The position numbers and the translations under genes were made by a program. This document shows, piece by piece, positions 1 to 12,695 of a stretch of 64,000 nucleotides of DNA. Source of the stretch: Sanderia malayensis (lineage: Eukaryota; Cnidaria; Scyphozoa; Semaeostomeae; Pelagiidae); the NCBI GenBank assembly GCA_013076295.1, contig RQOL01000729.1, positions 4,960,001-5,024,000 on the forward strand, given 5' to 3'. Positions within the stretch are counted from its first letter, which is position 1. Every line of letters begins with the position of its first letter. The notes under the pieces are model-generated. The model had not been told where the DNA came from, made no database searches, and saw only the letters and a list, made by a program, of their open reading frames with translations.

Positions 1-1020
1 GCCTGTCCATCTATTATCAAGAAACATTGACTGGCAGGGCGCACTTCGTGCGCTGCATTCGCTTCGCTCATGCCTCTCTCAACCCCACTTACAAGGGGTT
101 AGCTCGCTGCGCTCGCCTGTCTATCTATTATCAAGAAACATTGACTGATGGGGCGCACTTCGTGCGCTGCATTCGCTTCGCTCATGCCTCTTTCAACCCC
201 ACGTACAATGGGTTAGCTCGCTGCGCTCGCCTGTCCATCTATTATCAAGAAACATTGACTGGTAGGGCGCACTTCGTGCGCTGCATTCGCTTCGCTCATG
301 CCTCTTTCAACCCCACGTACAATGGGTTAGCTCGCTGCGCTCGCCTGTCTATCTATTATCAAGAAACATTGACTGATAGGGCGCACTTCGTGCGCTGCAT
401 TCGCTTCGCTCATGCCTCTCTCAACCCCACTTACAATGGGTTAGCTCGCTGCGCTCGCCTGTCCATCTATTATCAAGAAACATTGACTGATAGGGCGCAC
501 TTGGTGCGCTGCATTCGCTTCGCTCATGCCTCTTTCAACCCCACGTACAATGGGTTAGCTCGCTGCGCTCGCCTGTCCATCTATTATCAAGACACATTGA
601 CTGGTAGGGCGCACTTCGTGCGCTGCATTCGCTTCGCTCATGCCTCTTTCAACCCCACGTACAATGGGTTAGCTCGCTGCGCTCGCCTGTCTATCTTTTA
701 TCAAGAAACATTGACTGATAGGGCGCACTTCGTGGGCTGCATTCGCTTCGCTCATGCCTCTCTCAACCCCACTTACAATGGGTTAGCTCGATGCGCTCGC
801 CTGTCTATCTATTATCAAGAAACATTGACTGATAGGGCGCACTTCGTGCGCTGCATTCGCCTCGCTCATGCCTCTTTCAACCCCACTTACAATGGGTTAG
901 CTCGCTGCGCTCGCCTGTCTATCTATTATCAAGAAACATTGACTGATTGGGCGCATGCAATCGCTTCGCTCATGCCTCTGCCTACTCCTCTTGCAACAGT
1001 TTGGCTCGCTTCGCTCGCCT
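1..1020. repeat. 114-bp tandem repeat array (about 9 units)
   Basis: Units begin at 1, 115, 229 and so on with an exact 114-bp period. Because 114 is a multiple of 3, a spurious long open frame runs through the array. Each unit contains a small perfect hairpin (GCGCAC-TTC-GTGCGC) and GCTCGC/GCTTCGCTC blocks. Units differ by a few substitutions, and the last is degenerate (about 940-1020). The same family recurs inverted at 7656-7815 and at 42560-42776. Confidence 0.95.
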
Positions 1021-1775
1021 GATAACCCCTTATCATAATTTGTTTGTTAAAACTTTGGGCTTGTTTACATTAGGCATAAGCGTCGCAAGCATGCCAAAGC
1101 AACAATGGCGGTCGCCTACTACCTAAACTACAACTATCTCACTCGAAAAACAAAAAAAAGCTATCACCTGTGTTCTCAATTGTCTCCTGTAATTTTCCAG
1201 AGGTCTCTCAAACAATTAGTAAGTCTTTACAAAGATAATTATTCAGGTCGTAAAACACTTTGAAAGACGCCCAGTTATCCTTTGTGTGCAAAACAAAAAC
1301 ACGCGTCTTCTCCAAAAGTACCTGCTGTTCAACCCGAGGACAAATTTGCATGATAACGAAAAACGCGTGACTGTTCACGTGAAGTCGCGAAAGAGCCAAT
1401 CAAATTACAGCAAAAGACGAAACGGGTCACGTGAAGAGTGAATACTCTGTTCGAAAATGGAGTTCGGGACGCGAATTTGGAAGTTTCGCCAGCGTAAACT
1501 GTAGTTTTTTCGTGATAGCACAATTAGCAGAATAATTAATGGAATAATTCAATAATTAGGGAGAAAATCGAAAAACAAAATCCATTACCCTGGTTAAGTT
1601 AATAAACTAAACATTCAGTGTGAATTTCATTGCCATATACCCACATACAAAAAAGCCTTTGTGATTACACGGTTCGCCGTTTCGGCCCATTGTTTTTGGG
1701 CGTTCGACCTATTGTTTCGGGTCGAATCTATTGTTTTTGGCGAGGAAAGTGCGTCATCACGTGACATCGCAGAAT
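1021..1775. repeat. Left inverted arm of the foldback element
   Basis: Matches the reverse complement of 6898-7655 over almost its full length. Examples are the CACGTGAC-containing inner end (about 1757-1770 versus 6905-6918) and the outer end around the CTTATCAT motif (1030 versus 7635). Divergence is mainly point changes with small indels. Short open frames inside it (for example 1208-1399 and its mirror 7274-7462) follow from the shared sequence and are not convincing genes. Confidence 0.85.
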
Positions 1776-1999
1776 AGTAATATTAGATAAGACATTAGTA
1801 AGTCTTTAGATTCAAGAAAATTTCCAACTTTAATATGACCTTAACAAATATTTGTTAAGGTTAGGTGCCAAATATGTTCTATCAATGTAAATGCAAAAGC
1901 ATATACCTGGTATGCACAATATGGTGGAGAATCATATTTATAGGTTTCTTAAGAATATTACTAGGAAGGATGGTGCGCTTTGCGCACCACCTCCCTAGT

Positions 2000-2655
2000 G
2001 TGTTGGCCTTTGATGTGAGTGGAACAGCGATCTTCACCAAAATTGGGGTGGGTTTCTGTTGTTTTGGCCTTCGATCTGAGTGGGACAGTGATCTTCAACA
2101 AAAGTGTGGTGGGTTTCCGTTGTTTTGGCCTTCGATCTGAGTGAGACAGCGATCTTAAAAAAAAGTGGGGTTGGCTTCTGTTGTTTTGGCCTTCGATTTG
2201 AGCGGAACAGCGATCTTCAACAAAAGTGAGGTGGGTTTCTGTTGTTTTGGCCTTCGATCTGAGTGGGACAGTGATCTTAAACAAAAGTGGGGCGGGTTTC
2301 TATTGTTTTGGCCTTCGATCTGAGTGGGACAGGGATTTTCAAAAAAAGTGGGGTGGGTTTCTGTTGTTTTGGCCTTCGATCTGAGTGGGAAAGCAATCTT
2401 CAACAAAAGTGGGGTGGGTTTCTGTTGTTTTGGCCATCAATCTGAGTGGGACAGCGATCTTCAACAAAAATTGGGTGGTTTTAAGTTGTTTTGACCATCG
2501 ATCTGAGTGGGGCAGCGATCTTAAACAAAAGTGGATGGGTTTCTGTTGTTTTGGTCTTCGACCTGAGTGGGACAGCGATCTTCAACAAAAGTGGGGTGGG
2601 TTTTCTATTGTTATTGCCTATGATCTGAGTGGAACAGCTATCGTCAAAAAAGTGG
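2000..2655. repeat. 61-bp minisatellite, about 10 units
   Basis: A unit containing TTGTTTTGGCCTTCGATC recurs every 61 bases (starts near 2051, 2112, 2173) with substitutions and indels. The open frames crossing it on both strands are by-products of the periodicity. Confidence 0.9.
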
Positions 2656-2659
2656 AATG

Positions 2660-4679
2660 GACACGCAAAGTAACATACTTTCAGTTGAAATTAGTTCCAT
2701 CCATTCCCCGAACACACGGTCCATGGAACCCCCGAGGTCCATTTTTTCCCGTGATGCGAGAAATGCAGCACTTTATTCGGCGGGCAGGAACGCCTCAACT
2801 CGAACGCGAACCCCACGCAGAGAAGCTTTCTGAAAAAGCATCAGATTTGTGAGTACTTAATATCAGAAAAAAGAATTTGACTGAATTTATGAATTTCATT
2901 CAAGACTGCATTTAAATAATATACAATTTTAATACAACAGATGACACTCAATAACGCATGTTTTTAACTACACGAATTCCATGAAAGCAATGCAAAAGCC
3001 CATTATGAAAATTGTAGAGGGGCCCCGAAGTTGAATGCTCCTAAAACCCAGGCACCAGTCGAAATTGAATATATAGAAGTGCTTTTAAATACAGCAGATC
3101 ATGAAAGTTTTTAAACAATTCACTCACATATTTCACAGGCCAAAATCCACAACTCTTGTGTTTTGAATAGCTAATCACGCTCAGTGGCAGGCACTTTTAG
3201 AATCCACGTGGAATTGAAGCAACTTTTTCAGGGTTTATCTGATCCAGAAAGAAAGTGATGTGCTTGAAAGATGAAATCACAATGCTAGCCTGCGGATGGC
3301 AAGTCAGCAATAGTAATTCGGCAAAGTAGCGTTTAGGCAACTCCACATGTTTAGAACGCCTTGGGATAAGTAAAATCTCGAAATTGCTGTTTCTGAAATT
3401 CGTGATTTAGATCGTCGCATCCAGACCTGTTATTATAAAAGCAGAATTTGATCATTCATTGTTTTAGTACTTGATTTAGTACAGTGGAGATTTCTAAAGC
3501 AAAGAATTATTTAGAAATTTAGAGCGCGTAGAAATTTCTATAAACCAGTTGACCTGAATATATTGAAATCACAATGAAAAGGTAAAAAGGAATTTAGTAA
3601 AGGCAAACAGAAATAACTTAGCCACTTACCAGTTAAATCCTGAAGCTTTTAGTTGGAAATCTCGAGTATAACGGCAGCAAAAATAAAACAGCCATCCAAT
3701 GAAAAAAATCCATTGGGTTTGCCATTGCCTCCCCTTTCCAAATTCGAAAATCAAAAATCTATTGAACACTTTCCTCGTCAATCAAAGGCAGCGGTCGGAA
3801 TAGTGCGAAAAGAAACAGGGTTTCATTGTTTCGAAAAGGCTCAGCGAGGCAAAACATCGACGGAACGGTCATTTCGAGAAGGATAACATTATTCAGATGC
3901 CGTGGTGAAGCTCTGGACATCTCCCTCGCACGCAAAATGAAAAGCCAGCAAGACAGAAGGCACGCCATCCTCTTACACCAAAGAGAAAGGCCTCGCTACA
4001 GGAAAGCGGAGGGGGAAGAATTTTGAAAGTAGAAAAATGGAAATATCTTTAAAGTTAAAAGGAATTTTTAGCCAAAAAGAGCCTTGACACTGGAGGAGGT
4101 GAAGGGGAATAAATGAGAGTGTTTTTTGGAAAAGAACGAGAGAAGCAAGAAAGGGCTACGGGGGCAACAACACGTCGGCTGGGTTGCCTTTGATGCGGAC
4201 ACCTTTGCTGCTATGATTTTAGTATTTATTGATAAGAAACCTTCAGCCTATTTCTGGAAAAAATGCCCTTTTGCTAAGAAACTAATCAGCCTGTTCTTAC
4301 TGTGGGTTTATTTCACTCTAAGATTTTTCACATGGTATATTGATGTGGCCATTTCTATCAAAATTGCATCCACCTTACAGGTCGCCTCATCAGCTTTATA
4401 TTCTTTCTCATCTTCTTCACATTCTTCAGGAAGGCAATCAGTGTTATTTTGTCTTGTATTCTTCGTCTTTTGCATTGTGTAACTTTGCAGCAGAATTATT
4501 TTCAACAGTATTCCTGAACAATGCCAAACGCTCTTGCTCTCTCCTCTTTTTCAGCGAAGTGAAGTTGATTTCTTTATCATGATGATTTTTTTAGGCTTAT
4601 CCTATATCATCAAATAATCATAAACTACAGGCAATTTTTCCGGTGGATACTAAGGACATAACATTTTTCTGGGTTCAAA
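2660..4679. other. Interior of the foldback element without recognisable genes
   Basis: AT-rich sequence with scattered stops in all frames. Short open frames (3653-3886, 4126-4482) show no domain, no codon bias and no related copy elsewhere in the window. No promoter, RNA gene or repeat is recognised here. Confidence 0.5.
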
Positions 4680-5528
4680 ACCAATTGCCACATGTCTGCC
4701 CATTCACAAAGTTAATGTATAACAGGAATAATAGGGGCCCTAGCAGTGTTACCTGAGGAACTCCTGAGCATACTTGAGCCTCTTTAGACTTCTCACCGTC
4801 AATTGCTACTGACTGACACCTGTTTTTCAGCCATGAAGCGATCCATGTATTAATTTAAATTCTTATGCCATTCTTTTCTAATTTGATCAAAAGCCGTTGG
4901 TGAGGCACAGTGCGAAATGCTTTGCAGAAATCCAATATGATTCTATCTGTTTGCTGACTTTTATCCCAGTGTCTATGAATCCCCTCTATTATTATTATCA
5001 AATGGGTCTCACAGGAATGACCTTTTCTAATCCATGTCGATCAGTATATTAGTTAAGATATTATGTTCCGCTAGATGGCTCATTATGTGATGGAAGACGA
5101 TATGTTCCAGGATTTTAGAGCTCACGGATGTTAGGGAAACTGGACGGTAATTTGAAGCCTCAGTATTGCCACCAAGTTTGCTATTTTCCAGTCCCTCTGT
5201 ATTTCGCCCGTCTTGATGGACTGCATGATAAAGGAATTGTAAAAATGCGGCTACTTCTGTTGCTGATTCCCTTAAAATCCTAGGGGATATTGATGTTCCT
5301 TAACAATTTCTCAACACCTGTTTGTATGACAAATTTTGGCATATCTGCTGTATTGCTGTTGGCAGGTGTTGGCATGTTACTTAGGACTAGTTTAGAGAGC
5401 GCATTTGTCACATAATGTGCTGGAAATTCGCTGTATAAAACAAATAGCGAATCAAATAATTTAATTCGCTCATAATCCACTGAGCCGAGGGAATTAACAT
5501 CGCATCCGGGCTCGTGATACACCTTCAA
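4680..5528 (-). pseudogene. Non-LTR retrotransposon (CR1/L2/Jockey-like) reverse transcriptase relic
   Basis: Read on the minus strand, several frames join to give a LINE reverse-transcriptase profile. In order it has a GVEKLL-type segment before the fingers, NYRPVSLTSV, a SKILEHIV helix, HGFRKGHSC, a FCKAF block (motif A region, normally FSKAFD), SWLKNRCQ, and GVPQ followed by LGPLLFLLYIN. Stops and shifts separate the blocks, so it is dead. The copy breaks off before the YxDD motif at the left edge. The order of motifs is as expected for the CR1/L2/Jockey branch; the exact clade is not resolved. Confidence 0.85.
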
Positions 5529-5674
5529 TTTAGACAGTGCATTTTGAGCGGAGCAAATTAAAGAAAATCATAAAGCATCAAAAATTTTAGTCCTGATTTC
5601 TGGTGAATCACAGTGGTTAAGTACAAAGGCACATGCGGGAAAAGCCCGACACAGAAAAAGAAGGTTTTATTATC

Positions 5675-6328
5675 ATGGAGCGTAACAAGGAGAACCCAGG
5701 CAATGATGACAATGATGAAGATAGCAATGAAGAAATATAGCTATTAGGCCAGTCATTTGGGTCAGAACTTGTGACAACAAATAAGGACAATAGAAAGGCT
5801 GGCAGGAAGGCAAACTGGACCGAAGGAGCATTTGATGAGGTTGGAGATGTTGTCTGTCTAAATATAGCCGATCGAAAAGGGCTGTTATTCACAAACAACA
5901 CAGCTTCTAACAATCTTGATATTTACAATAAGATAGTGAAGCAAGTTGAGGACCGAATGCAAAAGCGTCAACAAAGATTTGAATATAGTTCAGCGTGAAT
6001 ACGTACAAAGTTCAAGGGATGCAATGCCACTTGCACAAAGGCATCAATGACAAGAAGAAATGGTTCAGGAATACGGAACTTTGTCAAAAAACAGTCAGCG
6101 TGGCTTCAGAAATTGTTTCTTTATGTAGAGTCCCAAGACTCATGTAATCCAAGGTTAACAAGTGAACCCTCGTTTCCAAGCCCTTTAGATGGCATCGTTG
6201 AAGAATCAGGCACAGTCACAGAAACGAGAGAAGAAACAAAAATTGAAGCCCCCACAAACATAAAGAAGAACTTGTATGTTGCCCGCATGAATCTGCCAGG
6301 CATTCAGGCAGATTCACGCAGGCAATAA
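5675..6328 (+). pseudogene. Myb/SANT-like DNA-binding protein, decayed
   Basis: One frame starting at ATG 5675 runs to 6328, interrupted by two stops (TAG near 5738 and TGA near 5996). The central part carries a WTEGAFDEVGDVV helix, LLFTNNTASNN and a KRQQRFEY segment. A second block follows with RTKFKGC and CxxxxKxxxxR spacing. From memory this resembles a Myb/SANT-like protein family that is abundant in cnidarian genomes and often transposon-associated. The N-terminus is acidic (NDDNDED) and the C-terminus is Ser/Glu-rich. It lies between two LINE relics. Family assignment is by pattern only. Confidence 0.6.
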
Positions 6329-6549
6329 AAACATTGTGAAGAGTGATACAAGCAAGTGTCATGATCTGAACAGTTCAAGCCTCTGACTTATTATTGCACT
6401 GGAGAATACGCCAACGCTCTTTCGGTTGGCCAAATGCCCTGAATGTTCACTGGTGGTTCTGCCTAATGTTGGTTTCAGCCTTACCTTAGTAGCTGTAAAC
6501 AATATTTCTCGATTAGTGGCCACTCTTCTTCTCTTTTGGACATACCATG

Positions 6550-6775
6550 ATGTGTAGGCTCGGTTCTTGGGCCATTGCTATTTATAATCTACATAAATGA
6601 TCTGCCAAGCTCGTCAAGGTTTCTCTCATTTTTCTTTTTGCTGACGATACTAACATCTACTGTGGGTCACGTGATCTGCAACTACTCACTAAAAGAGTTA
6701 ACAAAAGAAGTTAAAGAAGTTAAGCTTCTGCTGGATTCGATTAAACTTTCTCTAAGTTGTGACACTATCTTCCCA
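6550..6775 (+). pseudogene. Second LINE reverse-transcriptase fragment
   Basis: Plus-strand reading gives a GSVLGP block, then LLFIIYINDLPS. A frame shift leads into a remnant of the FADDTNIY motif and then SLKELTKEVKEVKLLLDSIK, the usual helix after the catalytic loop of non-LTR reverse transcriptases. It is opposite in orientation to the relic at 4680-5528 and starts about where that one stops, so the two may derive from separate insertions or from one broken copy. Confidence 0.75.
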
Positions 6776-6897
6776 TGCTTGCACTTCTATTCCAATTTTT
6801 TCTCAGCTATGGGATTTCTGCATGGAGTTTGACTTTGGGGATTCACTTTTTACCATTCTGAAATTACATGGAAGATAGAAAAAAATCTAATATATAT

Positions 6898-7655
6898 ATT
6901 CTGTGATGTCACGTGACGACGCACTTTCCTTGCCAAAAACAATAGATTCGACCCGAAACAATAGGTCGAACGCCCAAAAACAAAGGGCCGAAACGGCGAA
7001 CCGTATGATCACAAAGGCTTTTTTGTATGTGGGTATATGGCAATGAAATTCACACTGAGTGTTTAGTTTATTAATTTAACAAGGGTAATGGATTTTATTT
7101 TTCTATTTTCTCCCAAATTATTGAATTATTCCACTAATTATTCTGCTAACTGTGCTATCACGAAAAAACTACGGTTTACGCTGGCGAAACTTCCAAATTT
7201 GCATCCCGAGCTCCATTTTCGAACAGAGTATTCGCTCTTCACATGACCCGTTTCGCCTATTCCTGCAATTTGATTGGCTCTTTCGCGACTTCACGTGAAC
7301 AGTCATGCAATTTTCGTTATCATGCAAATTTGTCCTCGGGTTGAACAGCAGGTACTTTTGGAGAAGACGCATGTTTTTGTTTTGCACACAAAGGATAACT
7401 GGGCGCTTTTCAAAGTGTTTTACGACCTGAATTATCTTTGTAAAGACTTGCTAATTGTTTGAGAGACCTCTGGAAAATTACAGGAGACAATTAAGAACAC
7501 AGGTGATAGCTTTGTTTTGTTTTTTGAGTTAGATAGTTGTAGTTTAGGCAGTAGGCGACCGCCATTGTTGCTTCGGCATGCTTGCGACGCTTAGGCCTAA
7601 TGTAAACAAGCCAAAAGTTTTAATCAACAAACTATGATAAGGGGTTATCAGGCGA
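6898..7655. repeat. Right inverted arm of the foldback element
   Basis: Reverse complement of 1021-1775 (see that entry). The inner edge lies just right of a short TA run (6890-6897), and the outer edge joins the inverted 114-bp repeat. Confidence 0.85.
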
Positions 7656-7815
7656 GCGCAGCGAGCCAAACTGTTGCAAGAGGAGAAGGCAGAGGCATGA
7701 GCGTAAGCGAATGCAGCGCACGAAGTGCGCCCTATCAGCTAATGTTTCTTGGTAATAGATAGACAGGTGAGCGCAGCAAGCTTACCCATTGTCTGTCGGG
7801 TTGAAAGGGGCATGA
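7656..7815. repeat. Inverted, degenerate 114-bp repeat (about 1.3 units)
   Basis: Reverse complement of the array at 1-1020, including the GCGCAC/GTGCGC hairpin and the TTTCTTGGTAATAGATAGACAGG segment. It ends near 7815, where similarity stops, which gives the probable right end of the foldback element. Confidence 0.8.
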
Positions 7816-8021
7816 GGGGAGCGAATTATTAAGTATTTTTCACTTGCGCCCCCGGCTAGTAAAATAGATCTCACTCACAGGGCTATTCTGGGCAGTTTGA
7901 TACCCTATTTGCTTGCTTTTGATACTTCTGAAAAAAATGGGGCATTCAGACATAGCCCCCACTTTTTGATACATTAACGCCAGTTACCATGGAAACTAAG
8001 CACCTAATTAAAATTTGGCCG

Positions 8022-8110
8022 GTCAGCACTTTGCCGTGTGCAAATAACAAGCAATGGATGATTTCTTTCCACATTAACTCTGATTAAATTCGAAACTTAA
8101 TCACCATTTA
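8022..8110 (+). repeat. Dispersed repeat, copy 1
   Basis: About 85 bases, from GTCAGCACTTTGCC to TTAATCACCAT, are about 90 percent identical to 11157-11241 in the same orientation. A shorter related motif (GTCAGTGTCCCGATTTGCCG) occurs at 8181-8200. It could be a SINE/MITE fragment or the ends of a larger decayed element. Confidence 0.7.
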
Positions 8111-11100
8111 ATGTTATCTCAAAAAATTGGGTGGTTAGTCTACCGGCCCGGATTGCTTGAGTAGGGATACGCTTTTACGGTCAGTGTCCCGATTTGCCGT
8201 GTGAATTGTCCGGCCACAGAACACAGAGAGTAAAAACTCAAAAAGTCATAATGAAGGCACCCAGCACGATCCACTGCGACTAATCAGCAGTAACCTTCTA
8301 AGGAACATATATGCCGTAAAAAGTAGCAGGCAAAAGGCCACACTACCTAAAGACTTGGTGATAATTGTGGTGTTTGTTTTGTTGTGTCCTTGCGGAGGAC
8401 TATTTATACCCTTGCCAAGTTGCGGTGATTAAATATGTGCTACCATGTCATTGCTTGACGATTTCGCATTGAAATCAGACATCGTGGTCGCAGGTGAAGT
8501 ATCTGCGGGTGCCATTGCTTGGGTACTCCGTACTTCTCAGTTAGATAAGCTGTCTGAATTAGAAATCAAGAATCAAAAATGTTCATTCAAAGCGAGAATT
8601 CGCGATGATATCTGCGTTTACAACACAAGTGGGTGTCGGTATGTAATTCCACATAGCCCCAACGACGGCATATTTATGCACATGTGTAACATCACACAAA
8701 GATATAATTGAAGCAACAGTGTACACGGGTTGCCAAAATATCGCTACCCAGATTAAACCATACGGTACGTCCAGATAAAGGAATAATCAATGTATAAAAG
8801 AAATCAAACAAGGCGACGTAATTCAATGCATGTCACAACCAGCAAACATGACCCCTAAAGAACCGTATGCGAAAATGTATGTGAAGCCGAGAGTGGCCAT
8901 ATATAGAGGTTGGGTTAGCTATCTATAACTCGATAGGCCACCCTAGACCATTGGCCTTGGGCTTTGATTAGATGATCCGGGAAACCCAAAGAGGCGGCTG
9001 TTTATTTAGTTACAAGACTTTAATTCAACTACTGGCCTACTTTAGACAAACCTCGAAAACTGTCCCGCCGTTTTGGATATACTTTTATTATGTTAACGAA
9101 GTAACCCAGCTGCACAAAGGGGAACTGAACTGAAATGCTGACCTGAAACATACTTGTATTAAGCTATATGAAAGAGGCACTTAACCAAACAGAGACTGCT
9201 AAAATCGAATTATAACTGTTTATTAGTACGATTTGCTATTTGGGATGTCTCTAGAGTGAGTTCTACCTGAACCAGCCGTTGTTGCCGCACCTACACGAAA
9301 AGCTGTGCAAAGTAAATGTGTAAGGGCGTCCAAAACCACAAGGCTGCAATATGTGCTGTAATCTTCTTGTTTAAAGTTTCTGTTGTTCGTGGGGGGGGGG
9401 GCATTTGCCCAAAGCGACACATAAAGACTTGTAGGACTCCCCCCAATATTTGGCAGCGAAGACAAGCAATTTTTGCAGGTTGCCACGCTCAACCTGTCGT
9501 TTCTCCCAACTGCGCAGGCATGTATCATTTCTGTTGCCGAAATTTCACTCACACATAGTGACAATTGACATGTAAATTAATAATTTGATTGTTTGGGGCA
9601 AACACAGTTTTGTTTTCTTACAATTTTACAATTAATACCTACCTTTCTTCGATTATCCCATAGGTTTTCCCTACAACCTGCAAACTTCTAAAAATCCCCA
9701 AAAAGATAGAAATCAAATCCCTAACAGACAAGATATAGGCAGGTCAGGTGACCTCAAAGAATCGAGAGTTGTGAATAGCTGTGATGCGAACCTTTACTGC
9801 CTGCTGCGTCTCAAGTTACACTGACAGCCGGTGCCTCAGTTCAATTTAGATAATAGAATAGGCTGCCCCCATTCCATTGCGATAACAGGATGACCCCCAT
9901 GTGATGTCATCGCACTCCCATGCCGACAGATGAACGTGTTGATGGAATTCGGAGACCTAGTGGTCTCTGTCAACAAGTCGAGGCAAGAATGGCCGGGCCA
10001 ATACAATGGCCTGCCAGCAATGCTACAAACTGCCAATTAACGAAAGAGTTTCGCAACATTTCAGCTTCTTGCTGCTATATTTCTATTGTTGGAAATGCAT
10101 AGGGAACAAAGGTACCAAAAGTTGTACTTGTAGTTGTATCTTGCCCAATTCCGTCGATAAATGTGAGTGCAGTTGTTAGCCATAAAGGACTTTGAATCGC
10201 TTTATCAAAGTTGACGTGCTCGGGTGTATTACAGACGAAATTGTGAATTTGCTAACTATTGACATGAAAAAATTTCTGTGAATGAGTAAGGATGCATTTG
10301 ATCATCTGTGCAATGTTCTTCATGATTACACATTTACGTGAAACGATCTCAATGCTAGATTTATGCCCCTTGTATGGTTTAACGTCGCTATGCGCATGTG
10401 AGACATATATTGGAAAATGAACAATGCGCATATTACTCTTGTACCCATGTTAACTACTTTATTATGCACACAGTGTTATGTTATAAGAGGGTGGTGTTGA
10501 ATAAAATGAAATTGAGATTGAAATTGAAAACACACGAACCCCGAGAGCCGAAGACGATAGAATTATTATAACAGAAAACAAAAACGATTAACAAGGGAAA
10601 TTCGAAAGTTGAGGAATTCAAGAAAATCGAAAAAACAGGCCAAATTTAGGTGTCATGGCAAAGTTTGTCAGTGGCAAACAATCATGACGCCGTCTTAAGG
10701 CGAGCCAGAGTATGGTGTGTTGGCCACCTTGTTCAAGGATCGATTGCAGGACATCAGCAAATCCCGTGAAAATATCTGGGGCTGAGCGAGGCCCGGCCAG
10801 GGAACAAATAAAACCCTCGCCAAAGCATTCCCAAAATTGTCGACCTTCAGGCCCGAACCTTCATCATAGGACTTTCTAAGGTCATTAGGGGAGTTTGAAT
10901 ATCTTGGCCCTTGACTTCTGGGTTGTTCGCAGTTGCCATAAACATATCAACAGAAATGGCGTAAATAGAGAAAGGTAAAACAAGGAACAATCTTACCAAA
11001 TGACACGGTGTCCGACGAGGGCATTGTAAATCAGCAACTGTATTGGCCGAGTTGGTTGTAACCAAGGTATATAAATTGGAGTAAACACCAAGGATAATAC

Positions 11101-11156
11101 AAGAATTGAATTGAACGATTTCACTGCAGGATCGGGGATACGATTCTTATCAACCC

Positions 11157-11241
11157 GTCAGCACTTTGCCATGTACAAATAACCAGGAATGGACGATTTC
11201 TTTCCACATTAACTCTGATTAAATTCGAAATTTAATCACCA
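11157..11241 (+). repeat. Dispersed repeat, copy 2
   Basis: Direct-orientation partner of 8022-8110. The 3 kb between them shows no coding domain, so an LTR-element interpretation is not supported. Confidence 0.7.
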
Positions 11242-12530
11242 TGCATATTATATGAAAATAGACTTTGCTTATTATTAAGATACAAAATTCTTCAAAATTT
11301 TGGCTTTTCGCTATTTTTGGCAGGAACTATTTTCAAAAACTTTCTTAGAAATGAAAAACTGAGTACTGAAATTTCTTAACCTTTTGGTGATTCGAGTACT
11401 ACTTTCTTATAAAGTACTTTCTTACAGAAAAAAAACGTGTCCATTTCTAGTACCCTTTCTGGGTAGGTTTGGATTGGATGGTCATGTCCCCGGTGCCGTC
11501 CCAGAGGTCAGGGGTCGCGAATATCTTGCTGCCAATCATCAGACAAGACTGGCTAATCATCAGACAGAAACAACATGAGGACAAGACTGAGAAGCCGTTA
11601 GCCGATTGAAATAACATCAATTGGACATGCCAAGTCCCTCTCGCTTTCTCTTGCTCCCTTCTATGCTCGCTCGCAGGTTATCAACGCTCTAACGAAGGTA
11701 GGCCTATTTTGTATTTGCAGCGTGGTTTTTATTACCAAAATACTTTTGCTAGTTTAACATTTCTGTTAATTACAGCTTTCATTTTGTCTTTCAACAAAAA
11801 TCGGGAAGTTCCTGTCTCTTTTACGCAAAGTTCTATCTGTTCTGATTTGCTTTTGTGGGGAGTGTGGGCTTTGCTTTGAAATATCGCTCGACCTGAGCCT
11901 TGGGACAAGCATTATGTGTCTTGGGCTGGAGTGTCCCCCGCGGCCCTGGGGGTCGGAGTTCCGAGTCTCCATTGTGTCACAAAAAAGGTCAAAGCCTCAT
12001 GCACCCAATTTGTGCTCCAACCCAATGTTGCTAAACTCCCTGTTTGTCTTATACCTGTCAGCCCAAAATAATCAAAATGCACAAAGATTTTCCCTATTCT
12101 AGGTGTGCAGGGGGTACATAGTAGACACTTTGACGGGGCAAAGGTGCAGTCCCCCAAATAGTTTGCAAAACAATTCGCAAATTCCCCTGCATGTGAGAGC
12201 ACTGCATCAAATTCTGTGCTTACTGTACATAATTGTCTTGTTTCTTATGACAAATTTCTGAATAGTGTAACCTCCTAGTTCACAGAAGGCATAAAATTTA
12301 TCCAACACTTGACTACCATACCACTGAAGTGTGTAACCAGCCTTTTTTTTAAATTATACTAAGAGGAGGATTATCAATTTTTGCTTTGTTTTGTCCTAGT
12401 ATAGTTTATGGGCCTAAAATTGGTTTTTTACTTAAAAACTTTTCAGTTATTTGGGTAGCATGTACTACATCACTACATCATGCACTACATAAGGTAGTAT
12501 CTGAGGTCCTAGTGTGTGTAATGCTCCCAA

Positions 12531-12695
12531 GGGCTGTTCAATAATTACACCACGCTGAATTTGCGCTTTTAGAACCACCCACCCCCTTGTCATGCTCCAC
12601 GTTTTTGTATAAGACGTTTTTATATAGTATCATGAAAAGCAGGAAAAACCACCCACTGCCTCCCCCCTAGCGTGAAGTTACTATTGAATGGTCCC
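12531..12695. mobile_element. Small MITE with about 18-bp inverted ends
   Basis: Begins GGGCTGTTCAATAATTAC and ends with the near reverse complement GTTACTATTGAATGGTCCC, 165 bp in all. There is no coding capacity. GGG(A/C)..TTCAATA ends occur in several cut-and-paste families, and a target duplication is not obvious. The interior is C-rich (ACCACCCACCCCC and CCCCCC). Confidence 0.65.

Larger units (their letters stand above)
1..7815. mobile_element. Candidate foldback-type DNA transposon with long inverted arms
   Basis: The stretch 1021-1775 reappears as its reverse complement at 6898-7655. Outside both arms lies the same 114-bp repeat family: about nine copies on the left and little more than one on the right. 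Long inverted arms ending in tandem repeats are the hallmark of foldback (FB/Galileo-like) elements. No transposase is visible inside. The interior instead holds a 61-bp minisatellite, LINE relics and a decayed Myb/SANT-like gene, so this copy is non-autonomous or carries captured sequence. The left limit lies outside the window, so target-site duplications cannot be checked. A chance palindromic duplication is the alternative. Confidence 0.6.
7816..12530. other. Intergenic stretch without a supported gene
   Basis: Contains a dispersed repeat pair (8022-8110 and 11157-11241), a poly-G tract near 9390-9400 and an AATTGAGATTGAAATTGAAA-like tail near 10510 that may be the end of a decayed LINE. 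The open frame 8445-8711 (88 aa, starting MSLLDDFALKS) begins with an ATG about 40 bases downstream of a TATTTATA-like box (8401). It has no recognisable domain and I do not call it a gene. Nothing else is recognised. Confidence 0.5.

Noticed and set aside
1..1020. CRISPR-like array of repeats and spacers
   Set aside because: The whole 114-bp unit is repeated without unique spacers, and the context is eukaryotic.
27..1022. 331-aa open frame across the 114-bp repeats
   Set aside because: The period is a multiple of three, so any open unit gives a long frame. There is no start context or domain.
8022..11241. LTR retrotransposon bounded by the direct repeat pair
   Set aside because: The repeats are only about 85 bp, lack clear TG..CA ends, and no gag or pol domain lies between them.
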